From contig JAEYQK010000066.1 in assembly GCA_023410055.1 (NCBI GenBank), forward strand, positions 1-64,000: a stretch of DNA of 64,000 nucleotides, given 5' to 3'. The stretch is from Acidobacteriota bacterium. Its GTDB lineage: Bacteria > Acidobacteriota > Terriglobia > Terriglobales > Acidobacteriaceae. Within the stretch, counting starts at the first letter, position 1; every line of letters starts with the position of its first letter. Shown in pieces: positions 34,644-43,127 of the stretch. The position numbers were made by a program, and so were the translations under genes. The notes under the pieces are model-generated. The model did not search any database and was not told the DNA's origin. It was given only the letters and a program-made list of their open reading frames with translations.

Positions 34644-34827
34644 ACTCTCCCTGCTATCACTTCGTGGGTTACTTTACCCGCACTTCTGCTAAAGTTTCTT
34701 CTCGCGTTATCCCGATCGCACAACCCCGAGGCGTGTTGCACCTATTCAGATGAGATAAATGTTATGGAATTGACGGTGAAGGTTCCCACTATAACTCTGC
34801 TTCTGCTAAAATGTGAAACATCGACAC

Positions 34828-34903
34828 GGTGGGTGTAGTTCAGTGGTAGAACCCCGGACTGTGGCTCCGGTTGTCGTGGGTTCGAATCCCACCACCCACC
34901 CCA
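34828..34903 (+). tRNA. tRNA-His (GTG)
   Basis: The acceptor stem is GTGGGTG / CACCCAC with discriminator C and encoded CCA, and a G at -1 as needed for HisRS. The anticodon stem CCGGA/TCCGG encloses CTGTGGC (anticodon GTG). An extended -10 TGCTAAAAT lies 16 bp upstream. Confidence 0.95.
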
Positions 34904-35368
34904 GACCCTTCCGCCTATTTTCATATCCTTTGCGCCAAATTCCTGACCTGCAAGACCTCGGCAGTCTGTCGCGTCGGATAGACCTACCCGTCCGAAGCAC
35001 GCCCAAGTGCTCCTGTCTCGCCCAATGACTTGTTCGAATGTTGTCGGCTCAGAGCTGGCAGGCCCTCCAGAACGATGCCGTTACCTTGGTTTATTTTCCG
35101 GTTACTAACGGCGAAAGCAGCGCATTACAGAAGTACACACCACATTCATTAAACACTTGCCTGTAATGGCGGTTTAGGCACAATATGCGAACTAAGTGCC
35201 ATTACCTAGTCATAACGCGAAGCGGCCAGCAGGGCTACCGATAGGAGGTTTTCTGCTGCCAATCGTACAAGAGGTGTTGGGCGTCGTGAAACGTTACTTG
35301 AGTACATGTTGGGAGTAGGTACTTTGCGTCGCCGAGACTACAACCTCGGCACAGCTGTTGCCAGATAA
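34904..35368. other. 465-bp intergenic region before the fibre-like cluster
   Basis: No plausible gene in either strand. A possible promoter (TTGCCT, 17 bp, ACAATA) is near 35157-35185. The length suggests regulation of the cluster that follows. Confidence 0.4.
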
Positions 35369-35941
35369 GTGAATCGTATGTGCAGGTCAGTGAGAATTGC
35401 GGTTGTCGTCGGCGTTCTGATCTTTCTTGTGTCCGCGCCATCAGTGTTTGCTCAGCAAGGTCAAGGTTACATGGTGAGCTTGAGTGCATCGCCGCTCACA
35501 ACCTTCCAGCTTGATAACTCCGGCAATCCTACGCCGGCCCAAACCCTGACCATCACCGCCACTTATTACGGAAATGGTGGGATCTTGAACTACTGCGTTT
35601 GGTGGGGAGGCTGTTCAGACACGATGACCGTTTGCGTTGGTGTAGCTGGAGGCACAGCGTGGGCAATGACTGGGAGCAGCCCTTCTAACACAGACACCAT
35701 TCCAGCGTCAGCGGTTCAGATCATGCCCAACGGTGGGAGTTGGGGGTCCATTGCCGGCTCAGGTTCTCATTGCGGGATCACTCCATCGACTCAGATCTGG
35801 CAAGGGAGTGTCTCGATACCCACTGGGAACGGGAACGCCCAACAGACCTCGTCCTTTCAGGTACGGTTGAACGGATATTCGCCCAACCTGCAAGCAGACA
35901 CGTATACCGGGACGATTACGATTTACGCCGGCTTCTACTGA
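35369..35941 (+). CDS. Secreted pilin-like subunit 1 of a chaperone-usher-like cluster
   Basis: 190 residues from a GTG at 35369 (an ATG nine bases on is possible). The signal peptide ends near VFAQQ. The mature domain has Cys pairs (N-Y-C-V-W-W-G-G-C and later H-C), and ends Q-A-D-T-Y-T-G-T-I-T-I-Y-A-G-F-Y. The D-T-Y-T-G-T-I-x-I end is also the end of the next gene and resembles spore-coat-U/pilin domain C-termini. Probably an exported structural subunit. Conservation in sequence alone is weak, so the role is inferred from the cluster. Confidence 0.55.
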   Translation: MNRMCRSVRIAVVVGVLIFLVSAPSVFAQQGQGYMVSLSASPLTTFQLDNSGNPTPAQTLTITATYYGNGGILNYCVWWGGCSDTMTVCVGVAGGTAWAMTGSSPSNTDTIPASAVQIMPNGGSWGSIAGSGSHCGITPSTQIWQGSVSIPTGNGNAQQTSSFQVRLNGYSPNLQADTYTGTITIYAGFY

Positions 35942-36036
35942 GCGATCAGTACCAGCGGCACGTAGTAGATGTTGTTGTGAAACGCAGTTCAGCTGTCAAG
36001 GAATTGCGCCTGTAAGTCAACTGAGGAGAAACGATA

Positions 36037-36597
36037 ATGAGGAAACTATTTTCAATCGCCGTAATTATTTTGGCTCTTTGTGCGGTAGCCCAAATGGCAA
36101 GCGCACAGGACAAGACCGCCACTGCAACCACCCAAATCACCGCCACAAAAGGCGAGACATTGAGCGTCGCGGCTGTAACGACCAACGGGGCGTTCGACCT
36201 TGACGGCGTCCTGAGCTCGCAGACCGCAAACGTCGCCATCACTACCACATGGAATCTTAAGCCTCTGCGCGCGACGAACGTTTGGGTCTGCGCGACAATG
36301 CCTAATCCAATGGCTGGCAACACAGGAAACGGCGACAGCATTCCGCAATCAAAGATCAACGCGAAACCGAACAGCGGCAGCTATGGATCTATTGACGCTA
36401 CGATCAGCAATTGTGGGTTGACAAAGGGCGTCCTTGTCAATACTTACCCGCTCTCTCCGTCAACCCAGGCGAATCACAAGAACATAAGCAAGGCTGACAC
36501 CTTGAGTGTGCAGCTAAACCTCACGGCTGCAGATGTTACCGCGCTGCAACCGGATACTTACACAGGCACGATCAATATCGTCGCTTACACGAACTAG
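36037..36597 (+). CDS. Secreted pilin-like subunit 2 of the cluster
   Basis: 186 residues with GAGGAG before the ATG and a signal peptide ending near MASAQD. The fold reads as a beta sandwich: T-L-S-V-A-A-V-T, V-A-I-T-T-T-W-N-L-K-P and L-Q-P-D-T-Y-T-G-T-I-N-I-V-A-Y-T-N at the end. The W-N-L-x-P motif also occurs in the third subunit at 39160. It lies 95 bp after subunit 1 and 21 bp before the PapD-like gene, so it is probably in the same transcript. SCPU-like family is possible but not proven. Confidence 0.58.
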   Translation: MRKLFSIAVIILALCAVAQMASAQDKTATATTQITATKGETLSVAAVTTNGAFDLDGVLSSQTANVAITTTWNLKPLRATNVWVCATMPNPMAGNTGNGDSIPQSKINAKPNSGSYGSIDATISNCGLTKGVLVNTYPLSPSTQANHKNISKADTLSVQLNLTAADVTALQPDTYTGTINIVAYTN

Positions 36598-36618
36598 CCG
36601 CTGCTCTGTAGGTGAATT

Positions 36619-37353
36619 GTGGTCAATTTGTCCAAAGTCGCAGTGACTGTCGCAATAAGTTGGCTTTTGCTGACGGCGCTTCCGGGGGTGGGGCAGTCCG
36701 TTGCCCCGCCCATTTCGGAATACCGCGGTAAGGCAGACGGCATGTACGAACTCAGGAATGACAGCGACGTGGCCATGGCCGTGATCGTTGAGGTTCAAGG
36801 GTTTACCGTTGATGAAGATGGCGGAATGCGTTATTCAGTGCCCAATCCGCAGATCAAGGTCGATTTGGGATCGAATAGTTTCGTCATTCCCCCGCGCCAA
36901 TCCCATTACGTGTTCTATAAGGCGAAAACGGACGAGGCGAACGGGTGGTTCACGATTCAGAACACCATGACGCGCCAGGTCCCGTTGCCCAACCAAATGA
37001 GGATCAACTTCGTGTTGCCTCATGTGGTCTACATTTACCAGAAGAAAAAGCTCACCAAGAACGATCTCTCGCTCGACGTACGCCCCGGAGAGAAAGCAGG
37101 CGAGTATACGCTGACCGTCTCGAACCTCACGCCAAAGCTCGGACGAATTCAAGGCGTGACATGCGAAGGTTTTGAGAAAAAAGCCGAGGTCGGCGGCTTC
37201 CCGGTATTCCCCTCCGGCAAGCGCCACATAAAGCTTGAACCCGGAAAGCCGGTCAAAGCTGCAAGGATTAAGGTCAACTTCGAGGACGGATTCTCCCTCG
37301 AGGCGCCAATAGCTTTCGACCAATCCGTAGCACAGCAAGGTAAGACGAATTAG
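36619..37353 (+). CDS. PapD-like periplasmic chaperone of the cluster
   Basis: 244 residues from a GTG at 36619 with a signal peptide (cleavage near GVGQS). Two beta-rich domains are visible. The first contains Y-E-L-R-N-D-S-D-V-A-M-A-V-I and F-V-I-P-P-R-Q-S-H-Y-V-F-Y, which resembles the chaperone strands that complement pilus subunits; the second starts near K-N-D-L-S-L-D-V-R-P. It overlaps nothing but abuts the outer-membrane gene: the stop TAG at 37351-37353 is followed at once by ATG. This points to translational coupling with the putative usher. Classical chaperone key residues (Arg/Lys pair) are not certain. Confidence 0.55.
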   Translation: MVNLSKVAVTVAISWLLLTALPGVGQSVAPPISEYRGKADGMYELRNDSDVAMAVIVEVQGFTVDEDGGMRYSVPNPQIKVDLGSNSFVIPPRQSHYVFYKAKTDEANGWFTIQNTMTRQVPLPNQMRINFVLPHVVYIYQKKKLTKNDLSLDVRPGEKAGEYTLTVSNLTPKLGRIQGVTCEGFEKKAEVGGFPVFPSGKRHIKLEPGKPVKAARIKVNFEDGFSLEAPIAFDQSVAQQGKTN

Positions 37354-39144
37354 ATGGCACGACGCTCCAACAAACTTGGCGAAAGACTCCTGCTTCTACG
37401 CTTCGTTTTAGTTATTGTTGGAGCTTTTTGTACTCTTCTAACGACCGCCGGGGCACAAGCAATATATGCGACCGGCGGCGTCTCTACCCTGATGAGTGCC
37501 TCCGGCTTCCAGCTGGATTACAAATGGGCTCCGGTGCAAGGATGGTTCGGCGCAGGCTTCGGTTCGGGCTTTGAAGTCGGCGGCTACCTGCAGAGCCGCT
37601 TTCACAATTACAACCTTGGGCTCGGAGACCGCTATCAAGAGATGGAGCTTGATACCGACATCTTCGATGGCTCGCGCTACTTTGCCGGACGCGGGCTTTT
37701 CGTCAGTCGCAAAGGCGAAAACCAGTCGTGGTCAGCCTTCGGCGGCGCCACCGCCGATGAGCGCTCCTATTCTTTCTTTCGTGCATTCGACATTCAGCAA
37801 TCTACTGCGGCTTTTTTTTATGAACGTAAACTGGACAAGGGGCGTGCGGCTTACCACTCGATCAATATCGTCCAGGATAAGTTCACCTCGCTACATTCTA
37901 TTGGGTTCAAGTTGCGCCAGAACTGGAGCATCAGTGCCGGCGGAGGAATTGGCTACAACAGCAGGTTCCTTTCGGCCGGATCGCAGTACGATTCACGACG
38001 GTTCGGAATCCAAGCAAGCTTCAACTCTGTTGGGGAGTCGTTCCGGCGCATTTCAGGCGTTGCGGTTAACGCTCCGGAGCACGTCGGGGCAAACATCCGT
38101 GTCCGCTATACGGTGTCGAGGCATCTTTCGTTCGTTGCCGATCACGAAAACGTCTTTTCTCCCACAACGGAGATATTCGCGGAACCGATACGCGTGTCGC
38201 TGGACTCCGTGAGCGCATACGCCGGCCTGAAGGAGTTCCACTTCGGGAGCGCGGTATCGACAAGCTCATCGGGCGCGCTCAAGACCACGACACAGAACTA
38301 CAGCGTTTCCCGCGCTATTACGCGCGGCCTCTCTGCCAGCGGCTCGCTGATGAAGATGGACAGCAGTTATTTCAATTCGAAGATATACACCGCCACTCTG
38401 CAAGAGCGGTTCTCACCGCGATTGACCCTGAACGGTGGCGTCACCACTTCGAAGGACATGACTTCGGCCACCTTCGGCGGAAGGTTCACCTCCAATCGGC
38501 TCACGCTCGGATTGCAGCACGATCTGATGTACAGTCCGCTGGCGGGCGGATTCGGCGGAAAGCGGTACTCCCATGTTTGGATGATCAACCTCAATGTGAA
38601 CATATTCAGGGGCATTCGGCTAAGGACAGATTCTTACATCGACCCGCTCGGAAAGATGCGGTATACGGCTGCGGTCGACGGCATCGGTTGGTCCCGGAAC
38701 GGAGAGGACATCCAGGGACGTGGTCCAACACAGCCCATTCCGGCATTTTCGAAATTTGTCGTAAAGGGCATCGTGCGCGACGATCAGGGTCAACCGGTCT
38801 GGGGCATCAACGTGCAAGTTGACGGCCAGAGCGCCTACACCGACAGCAAGGGACAGTTCTTCATGCGCTTCCGGCGCGGCGAGACCTATCCGGTCTCGAT
38901 TGTGACGGAGCGGTCATTGAATCAGCAGGTCTACGAGGTTGTAAGCGCGCCGGTTTCAGCCTTGGCGGAGCTGGAGAATGAGGCCCAAACAATCGTGATC
39001 GTAGTTAGGCGTGCACGGGGCACTCGCGAAATTCCCAAGAAGAGAAAACGGTCGGAACTTGACCTGCCGGTTCCGGAACCAGTCGAGACTTCGGGCGCGA
39101 TATTTGCTCCGGAAACAGGGAATTTTCCGACTCTGTACCAATAG
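37354..39144 (+). CDS. Outer-membrane beta-barrel, putative usher of the cluster
   Basis: 596 residues, signal peptide, then about 470 residues of alternating beta strands rich in aromatic and Gly residues (Y-S-F-F-R-A-F-D-I, L-T-L-G-L-Q-H-D-L-M-Y). A carboxypeptidase-regulatory-like Ig domain follows (G-I-V-R-D-D-Q-G-Q-P-V-W-G-I-N-V, then D-S-K-G-Q-F-F-M-R-F). Known ushers are about 800 residues with N-terminal and plug domains; those are not recognisable here, so it would be a reduced or different usher. It starts directly after the PapD-like gene stop. A trimmed barrel porin is an alternative reading. Confidence 0.6.
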   Translation: MARRSNKLGERLLLLRFVLVIVGAFCTLLTTAGAQAIYATGGVSTLMSASGFQLDYKWAPVQGWFGAGFGSGFEVGGYLQSRFHNYNLGLGDRYQEMELDTDIFDGSRYFAGRGLFVSRKGENQSWSAFGGATADERSYSFFRAFDIQQSTAAFFYERKLDKGRAAYHSINIVQDKFTSLHSIGFKLRQNWSISAGGGIGYNSRFLSAGSQYDSRRFGIQASFNSVGESFRRISGVAVNAPEHVGANIRVRYTVSRHLSFVADHENVFSPTTEIFAEPIRVSLDSVSAYAGLKEFHFGSAVSTSSSGALKTTTQNYSVSRAITRGLSASGSLMKMDSSYFNSKIYTATLQERFSPRLTLNGGVTTSKDMTSATFGGRFTSNRLTLGLQHDLMYSPLAGGFGGKRYSHVWMINLNVNIFRGIRLRTDSYIDPLGKMRYTAAVDGIGWSRNGEDIQGRGPTQPIPAFSKFVVKGIVRDDQGQPVWGINVQVDGQSAYTDSKGQFFMRFRRGETYPVSIVTERSLNQQVYEVVSAPVSALAELENEAQTIVIVVRRARGTREIPKKRKRSELDLPVPEPVETSGAIFAPETGNFPTLYQ

Positions 39145-39159
39145 CGTAAGCGCTAAAGC

Positions 39160-39768
39160 TCAGTAGTGACGTACTTCAATATAGAGAACGCCACGATAGC
39201 TACCGTCGGGTAACTCGGCCGAGAGGCCAGGGTCGATTTGCAGCTCCAGCAGGCCAGAGCGGGCGCCTCGCGAACGGCCCGGCGAAATCGATTGAGAATA
39301 GAGCCTTAGACTTGCTCCCGGCGAGCCGACTTGATGGATCTCGTTGAAACGCTGGAAGCGGTCGGATTCCCATCGTCCCTGGATGTAGGCTGCTGGAACG
39401 GCCGTGTCGGTTACGGCGTTGACGAGTGCCGACTCGGGAGTGGCGAAATATCCAATCACTTCGAATCCGCGAACCTCCATAGGATTAAGGTTCCAGTTCA
39501 GTTCAAGTGGAAACGAAGCATGGTTGGAGGCCGGATTGCCAGAATCAAGCGGAATCGAAACCGGGAAAGAACGTGCGCTGACGCCGATCCGACCGTGCAG
39601 AGTTGCTGAAATCCTGACCTGAGCGAAACTCGAAACCTGCGCGACAGACTGCTGCAACGGGTTCAGAAATATGGCGATCGGAGCCAAATAGGCCAGGATC
39701 CGCACGAAACGTCTGTATTTCTGCCGCATGCCAGAGATATCGGCTTTCACGGCGTGCATGATTAGCAA
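39160..39768 (-). CDS. Secreted pilin-like subunit 3 of the cluster
   Basis: 202 residues, convergent with the barrel gene. An N-terminal membrane or signal segment (about 22-42) leads to a beta domain with L-E-L-N-W-N-L-N-P and the end L-P-D-G-S-Y-R-G-V-L-Y-I-E-V-R-H-Y. W-N-L-x-P and the D-x-Y-x-G-x-L end match the subunits at 35369 and 36037. It may be a tip or adaptor subunit or an anchor; its opposite strand suggests separate regulation. No significant Cys pairs. Confidence 0.5.
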   Translation of the reverse strand: MLIMHAVKADISGMRQKYRRFVRILAYLAPIAIFLNPLQQSVAQVSSFAQVRISATLHGRIGVSARSFPVSIPLDSGNPASNHASFPLELNWNLNPMEVRGFEVIGYFATPESALVNAVTDTAVPAAYIQGRWESDRFQRFNEIHQVGSPGASLRLYSQSISPGRSRGARSGLLELQIDPGLSAELPDGSYRGVLYIEVRHY

Positions 39769-39816
39769 ATTCTTCGCACCAACAAAGATTTTTTTGAGTG
39801 CTCCTGCCCCCAGCAG

Positions 39817-40332
39817 CTAGGCTGCCTTGCGTACGCCGAGCGGCGGCCCAAGCAATTCCAGGCCGTGCTTCTTAAAGATCGCGCTGACGACCACACCTGT
39901 AGGCTCTCTACCTGGAGGCACCGCCGCGCTCAATTCCTCAAAGAAGATGTCAAGACCGCCGGGCACTGCCGTAATCAGAGCGCGCGCCGGAGTGGCGCCG
40001 ATGTTCTGAAAAGTGTGCTGCCTACCGCGTGGTGCAAAAACGGTATCGCCCGGTCCAGCAAGAATGTCCTTTCCGTCAACCACGAAAAGATACTGCCCTT
40101 CCAGGATGTGCCACCACTCGTCCTGTTCGTAATGCAGATGAAGCGGCGGTCCGGCCATCGGTGGAGTACAGTCTTCAAAAACCGTAAACGCACCATTGCT
40201 GTCTCGGCTCGATATCTTTATCGAAATCTGATCGCCAACGACATTGAGCAGTTGACCTGTCCGGCTTTCTCCCGCGGCTACGGCAAACGCCGGGCGCTGA
40301 AGGGAAACCTGCTTTTGAGGACCAGAACTCAT
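39817..40332 (-). CDS. Cupin-domain protein
   Basis: 171 residues from the ATG at 40332; a longer frame would add 58 residues of poor character. Cupin motif 1 is P-L-H-L-H-Y-E-Q-D-E-W-W-H-I-L-E-G and motif 2 P-R-G-R-Q-H-T-F-Q-N. The metal ligands (two His, Glu, His) are intact. Family members range from dioxygenases to isomerases; no further match. It sits after subunit 3 in the same orientation but 48 bp apart. Confidence 0.78.
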   Translation of the reverse strand: MSSGPQKQVSLQRPAFAVAAGESRTGQLLNVVGDQISIKISSRDSNGAFTVFEDCTPPMAGPPLHLHYEQDEWWHILEGQYLFVVDGKDILAGPGDTVFAPRGRQHTFQNIGATPARALITAVPGGLDIFFEELSAAVPPGREPTGVVVSAIFKKHGLELLGPPLGVRKAA

Positions 40333-40490
40333 TGTGCCGTCACGCACCGCTGTCCTTCCGCAGACGGATGCTTCCCGAATAGATGCGAAATGCTCGTTGT
40401 AAGTTCCTGGTTGGTGTGCAAATAGCAGCTTTTCTGGAACTCGGGCGCGGGACACCTTTCCACTTTGCTTGGGAGAGAGCGCGGCGTAAC

Positions 40491-40523
40491 AAAAAAAGCC
40501 GGGCACTGTGATCAGTACCCGGC
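40491..40523 (-). terminator. Intrinsic terminator of the UGDH-like gene
   Basis: On the minus strand GCCGGG-t-ACTG ... CAGT-g-CCCGGC is followed by TTTTTTT. Confidence 0.85.
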
Positions 40524-40548
40524 ACAGGTTTGCTTTTCGGAACAGAAG

Positions 40549-41817
40549 CTACGCTCGCCCCATGCCAACGTATTGGTAGCCAATGGCGCGCATGCGGCCA
40601 GCATCCAGCAGATTCTTCGTGTCCACGATGATAGGACGCTTGAGCAGCCGCTTCATCCTGTCGAAGTCCAAAGCGCGAAACTCTGGCCAGCCGGTACCGA
40701 CGACCAGGGCGTCCGCACCTTCCGCCGCCGCGTACGGATCTTCGCAGAGCTTTATCGAGGACTCGAGTTCCTGTCTCGCCTCCGGAATCGCGACTGGATC
40801 GTAAGCACGCACCTGCGCTCCCTTGAGAGCAAGACTCTTTGCGAGATGAATCGACGAGGATCCTACGATCGAATTGGTGTTCGGCTTGAACGCCAGGCCC
40901 AGCAACCCGAGTTCTTTTCCTGGTAACGACGCAAGCATCTGGACGATCTTCATCGTGACACGATCCGAAAGCGTGCGATTCACCTCTCGCGCTGCCGTCA
41001 GAATCTTCAGCGAAACACCTTGAACGCCCGCCAACTGCACCAGGGCATCCATGTCATTCTCGACAAAAGGGCCACCGAAACCTGCTCCCGGCTGTAAACA
41101 TCGCGGAGCGATCTTCTTGTCCAAGCCCATCGCCAGCGCCAGGTCAACCGCGTCGGCATTCACCTTTTCGCAGAGCGTCGTCAGTTCATTGATAAACGAA
41201 ATCTTGGTTGCGACAAACGCCGTCGACGCCTCGCGAGCGAGTTCAGCCGTTTCGTGATTCGTCACGATGATCGGCACTCCTCTCATCACAAGTGGGCGAT
41301 AAATCTGTTTCATAATCAGAATTGCGTGCCCCGTCGAGGTACCAAGCAGAATACGATCAGGCCAATTGAAATCCTCGACGGCACAACCATCCGTGAAGAA
41401 TGCAGGATGAGATACAATCGGGACGCTCAAGCCAGCGTTACTAAACTGTTGCTCAATGCGAGATGCTGTCCCGACCGGAACCGGCGTCACCAGAGCAAGC
41501 ACCGCCTTGTCGCTCGCCAATTTGGCCAGGTTCAGCGCCTGCTCTTGGATATACCGGTGCGAATCCTGCGCAATGTAGACAACCTGCGCTTTGCGCACAG
41601 ACGATTCAATGTTGGTTGAAAAATCAAGCCGTCCGGCCCGAACGTTGCGCCGAACGATCTCGTTAAGATTCCTTTCGTAATACGGAACATTGCCTTGCGC
41701 CACTGCGTTAATGCGCGCGCTATCGTCGTCGAAGCAGGTGACGGGTGTCCCGAAATCAGCAAGGCAGGCTGCAAAGATCGTGGCTAGATAACCTGAACCG
41801 TATACCGAGATGTGCAT
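40549..41817 (-). CDS. UDP-glucose dehydrogenase homologue lacking the catalytic cysteine
   Basis: 422 residues, full length, with an N-terminal Rossmann domain (Y-G-S-G-Y-L-A), a middle domain and a C-terminal Rossmann domain (L-L-G-L-A-F-K-P-N-T). At the active site the family motif G-F-G-G-S-C reads G-F-G-G-P-F (Phe251 for Cys). The K-x-x-x-N pair near 195 is R-x-x-x-T, P-E-F-L-R-E-G is P-A-F-F-T-D-G, and the substrate-binding Arg after the C-terminal FKPNT is lost. Asp255 and Lys311 remain. UGDH makes UDP-glucuronate for cell-surface polysaccharide. This copy is probably inactive as such, or acts on another substrate. Confidence 0.85.
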   Translation of the reverse strand: MHISVYGSGYLATIFAACLADFGTPVTCFDDDSARINAVAQGNVPYYERNLNEIVRRNVRAGRLDFSTNIESSVRKAQVVYIAQDSHRYIQEQALNLAKLASDKAVLALVTPVPVGTASRIEQQFSNAGLSVPIVSHPAFFTDGCAVEDFNWPDRILLGTSTGHAILIMKQIYRPLVMRGVPIIVTNHETAELAREASTAFVATKISFINELTTLCEKVNADAVDLALAMGLDKKIAPRCLQPGAGFGGPFVENDMDALVQLAGVQGVSLKILTAAREVNRTLSDRVTMKIVQMLASLPGKELGLLGLAFKPNTNSIVGSSSIHLAKSLALKGAQVRAYDPVAIPEARQELESSIKLCEDPYAAAEGADALVVGTGWPEFRALDFDRMKRLLKRPIIVDTKNLLDAGRMRAIGYQYVGMGRA

Positions 41818-42040
41818 GATACAACTCTCTCTCCGCGGTGCGGTTTCTCCTGCGCGGCCAGGTCTGCGGAGAATGGGGACCGCTGAACTTCATGTTCCTT
41901 GTACCTTTTGCACCGATCTTGTCGCAAGACCCGTTAGGGATGTGTACCTCTAAGCCCATCCCATGCAAGTACATGTACCTGCAGCGAGATTGCGGTCGAA
42001 AGTAACTGGAAAGAAAGTAGCTGGAACAAAGGAAGGATTA

Positions 42041-42592
42041 TTACCGGACGGAAGCGGTACGCTTGCCCAGGGGAATGGGTGCCAGGTCGTGCCACGTATA
42101 GACGTCGTGTCCCTCACGTACGAAGGTCAGTTCATCTATCAGAATCTGGCGGGTACCATGATACCCAGCCCAAAGCTGCCGTGCCAGGTTAAGACCGCGC
42201 TGCGCGGCATCCATCTCCGACATCTTGATGATTGTGAGATGGGGCATGTACGGCCACTGCTCTTCCGAGTGAAGGTTTACCGTGTTGAGCAGGTCGTGGA
42301 TTTCCCTCATTCGATAAGCAGCACGCGCCACTCGAATGAACAGAGTCGGCGTCACTGGGATAAAGCTCTCGACGTCACCAAGCGTGATCTCGAATGGCTC
42401 CACCCCCCTGCATACCTCGGCGATCTGCTCCATCGCTTCGGTCTCAGTTCCCGAGATGAGTCGTGGCGGGAGAATAGTGAGATGGGCCGCCAGGTCCGGA
42501 TGCTCAGGATGCAACTCTCGCCTGAGATTCTCTACGAATTCCCCTACTGAACTCCTCACATACGCCACTAGTGCATATTGCGGAGGCTTCAT
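42041..42592 (-). CDS. 2'-5' RNA ligase/phosphoesterase family protein
   Basis: 183 residues from the ATG at 42592. Two HxTx motifs are visible: H-L-T-I-L near 40 and H-L-T-I-I near 135, the catalytic pair of the 2H phosphoesterase superfamily. Members ligate or cut RNA 2'-5' bonds or open cyclic phosphates. An upstream ATG adds 13 residues but lacks support. Biological role unknown. Confidence 0.85.
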   Translation of the reverse strand: MKPPQYALVAYVRSSVGEFVENLRRELHPEHPDLAAHLTILPPRLISGTETEAMEQIAEVCRGVEPFEITLGDVESFIPVTPTLFIRVARAAYRMREIHDLLNTVNLHSEEQWPYMPHLTIIKMSEMDAAQRGLNLARQLWAGYHGTRQILIDELTFVREGHDVYTWHDLAPIPLGKRTASVR

Positions 42593-42681
42593 ACGTAAGT
42601 GACAATTATAACCGCTTAAGTAGTAAAACAATGCACAAACGAGCTTTGCGCATCATCACAGCTTCCTTATCACAGCTTCCT

Positions 42682-42747
42682 TTACTCGACAGTTGGATGT
42701 GAGAAAAAGGCACCTACTCGACAATTGGATGTGAGAAAAACGCACTA
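42682..42747. repeat. Tandem direct repeat, two copies of about 32 bp
   Basis: ACTCGACAGTTGGATGTGAG and a second ACTCGACAATTGGATGTGAG, each followed by AAAAAnGCAC, 34 bp apart. Only two copies are present. Confidence 0.8.
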
Positions 42748-42801
42748 AGTCGCAACTCTCTGTTCGAGCAACGAGGATGTCCGATATAATCAAACCGGAG
42801 T

Positions 42802-42878
42802 CGGGGCGTAGCGCAGCCTGGTAGCGCACCTGCCTTGGGCGCAGGGGGTCGCTGGTTCGAATCCAGTCGCCCCGACCA
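42802..42878 (+). tRNA. tRNA-Pro (TGG)
   Basis: CGGGGCG / CGCCCCG acceptor stem, encoded CCA, and anticodon loop CTTGGGC (anticodon TGG) on a CCTGC/GCAGG stem. A perfect TATAAT lies at 42785-42790. Confidence 0.95.
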
Positions 42879-43127
42879 ATACTTCCAACAACTTACTTCC
42901 TGCCCAAACGCGCGGTTTCTCACCCTTGCTCAAATAGAAGCTCAACTCGAGGCCCTTGTACCCCTCTCATATCTCGCAATGCTCAATTCCCGGTAAAAAC
43001 ATACCGACACTACGGCTGACGCCGCACTGTTACCAAAGACTGCAGCTTGGTAGCTGACCATAGCGCCATTGCGAACGCGTCCGGATGACCTGGAACTCCG
43101 GACTGCTTGCAGCCGTACAAGGAAGAT

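Noticed and set aside
35195..35235. ACGCGAAGC and GGGCTACCGA resembling parts of a c-di-GMP (GEMM) riboswitch before the fibre cluster
   Set aside because: The two parts are only about 8 bases apart and the internal hairpin and receptor motifs of GEMM are absent.
42682..42747. CRISPR array
   Set aside because: Only two repeat copies with no spacer of constant length and no cas genes in the window.
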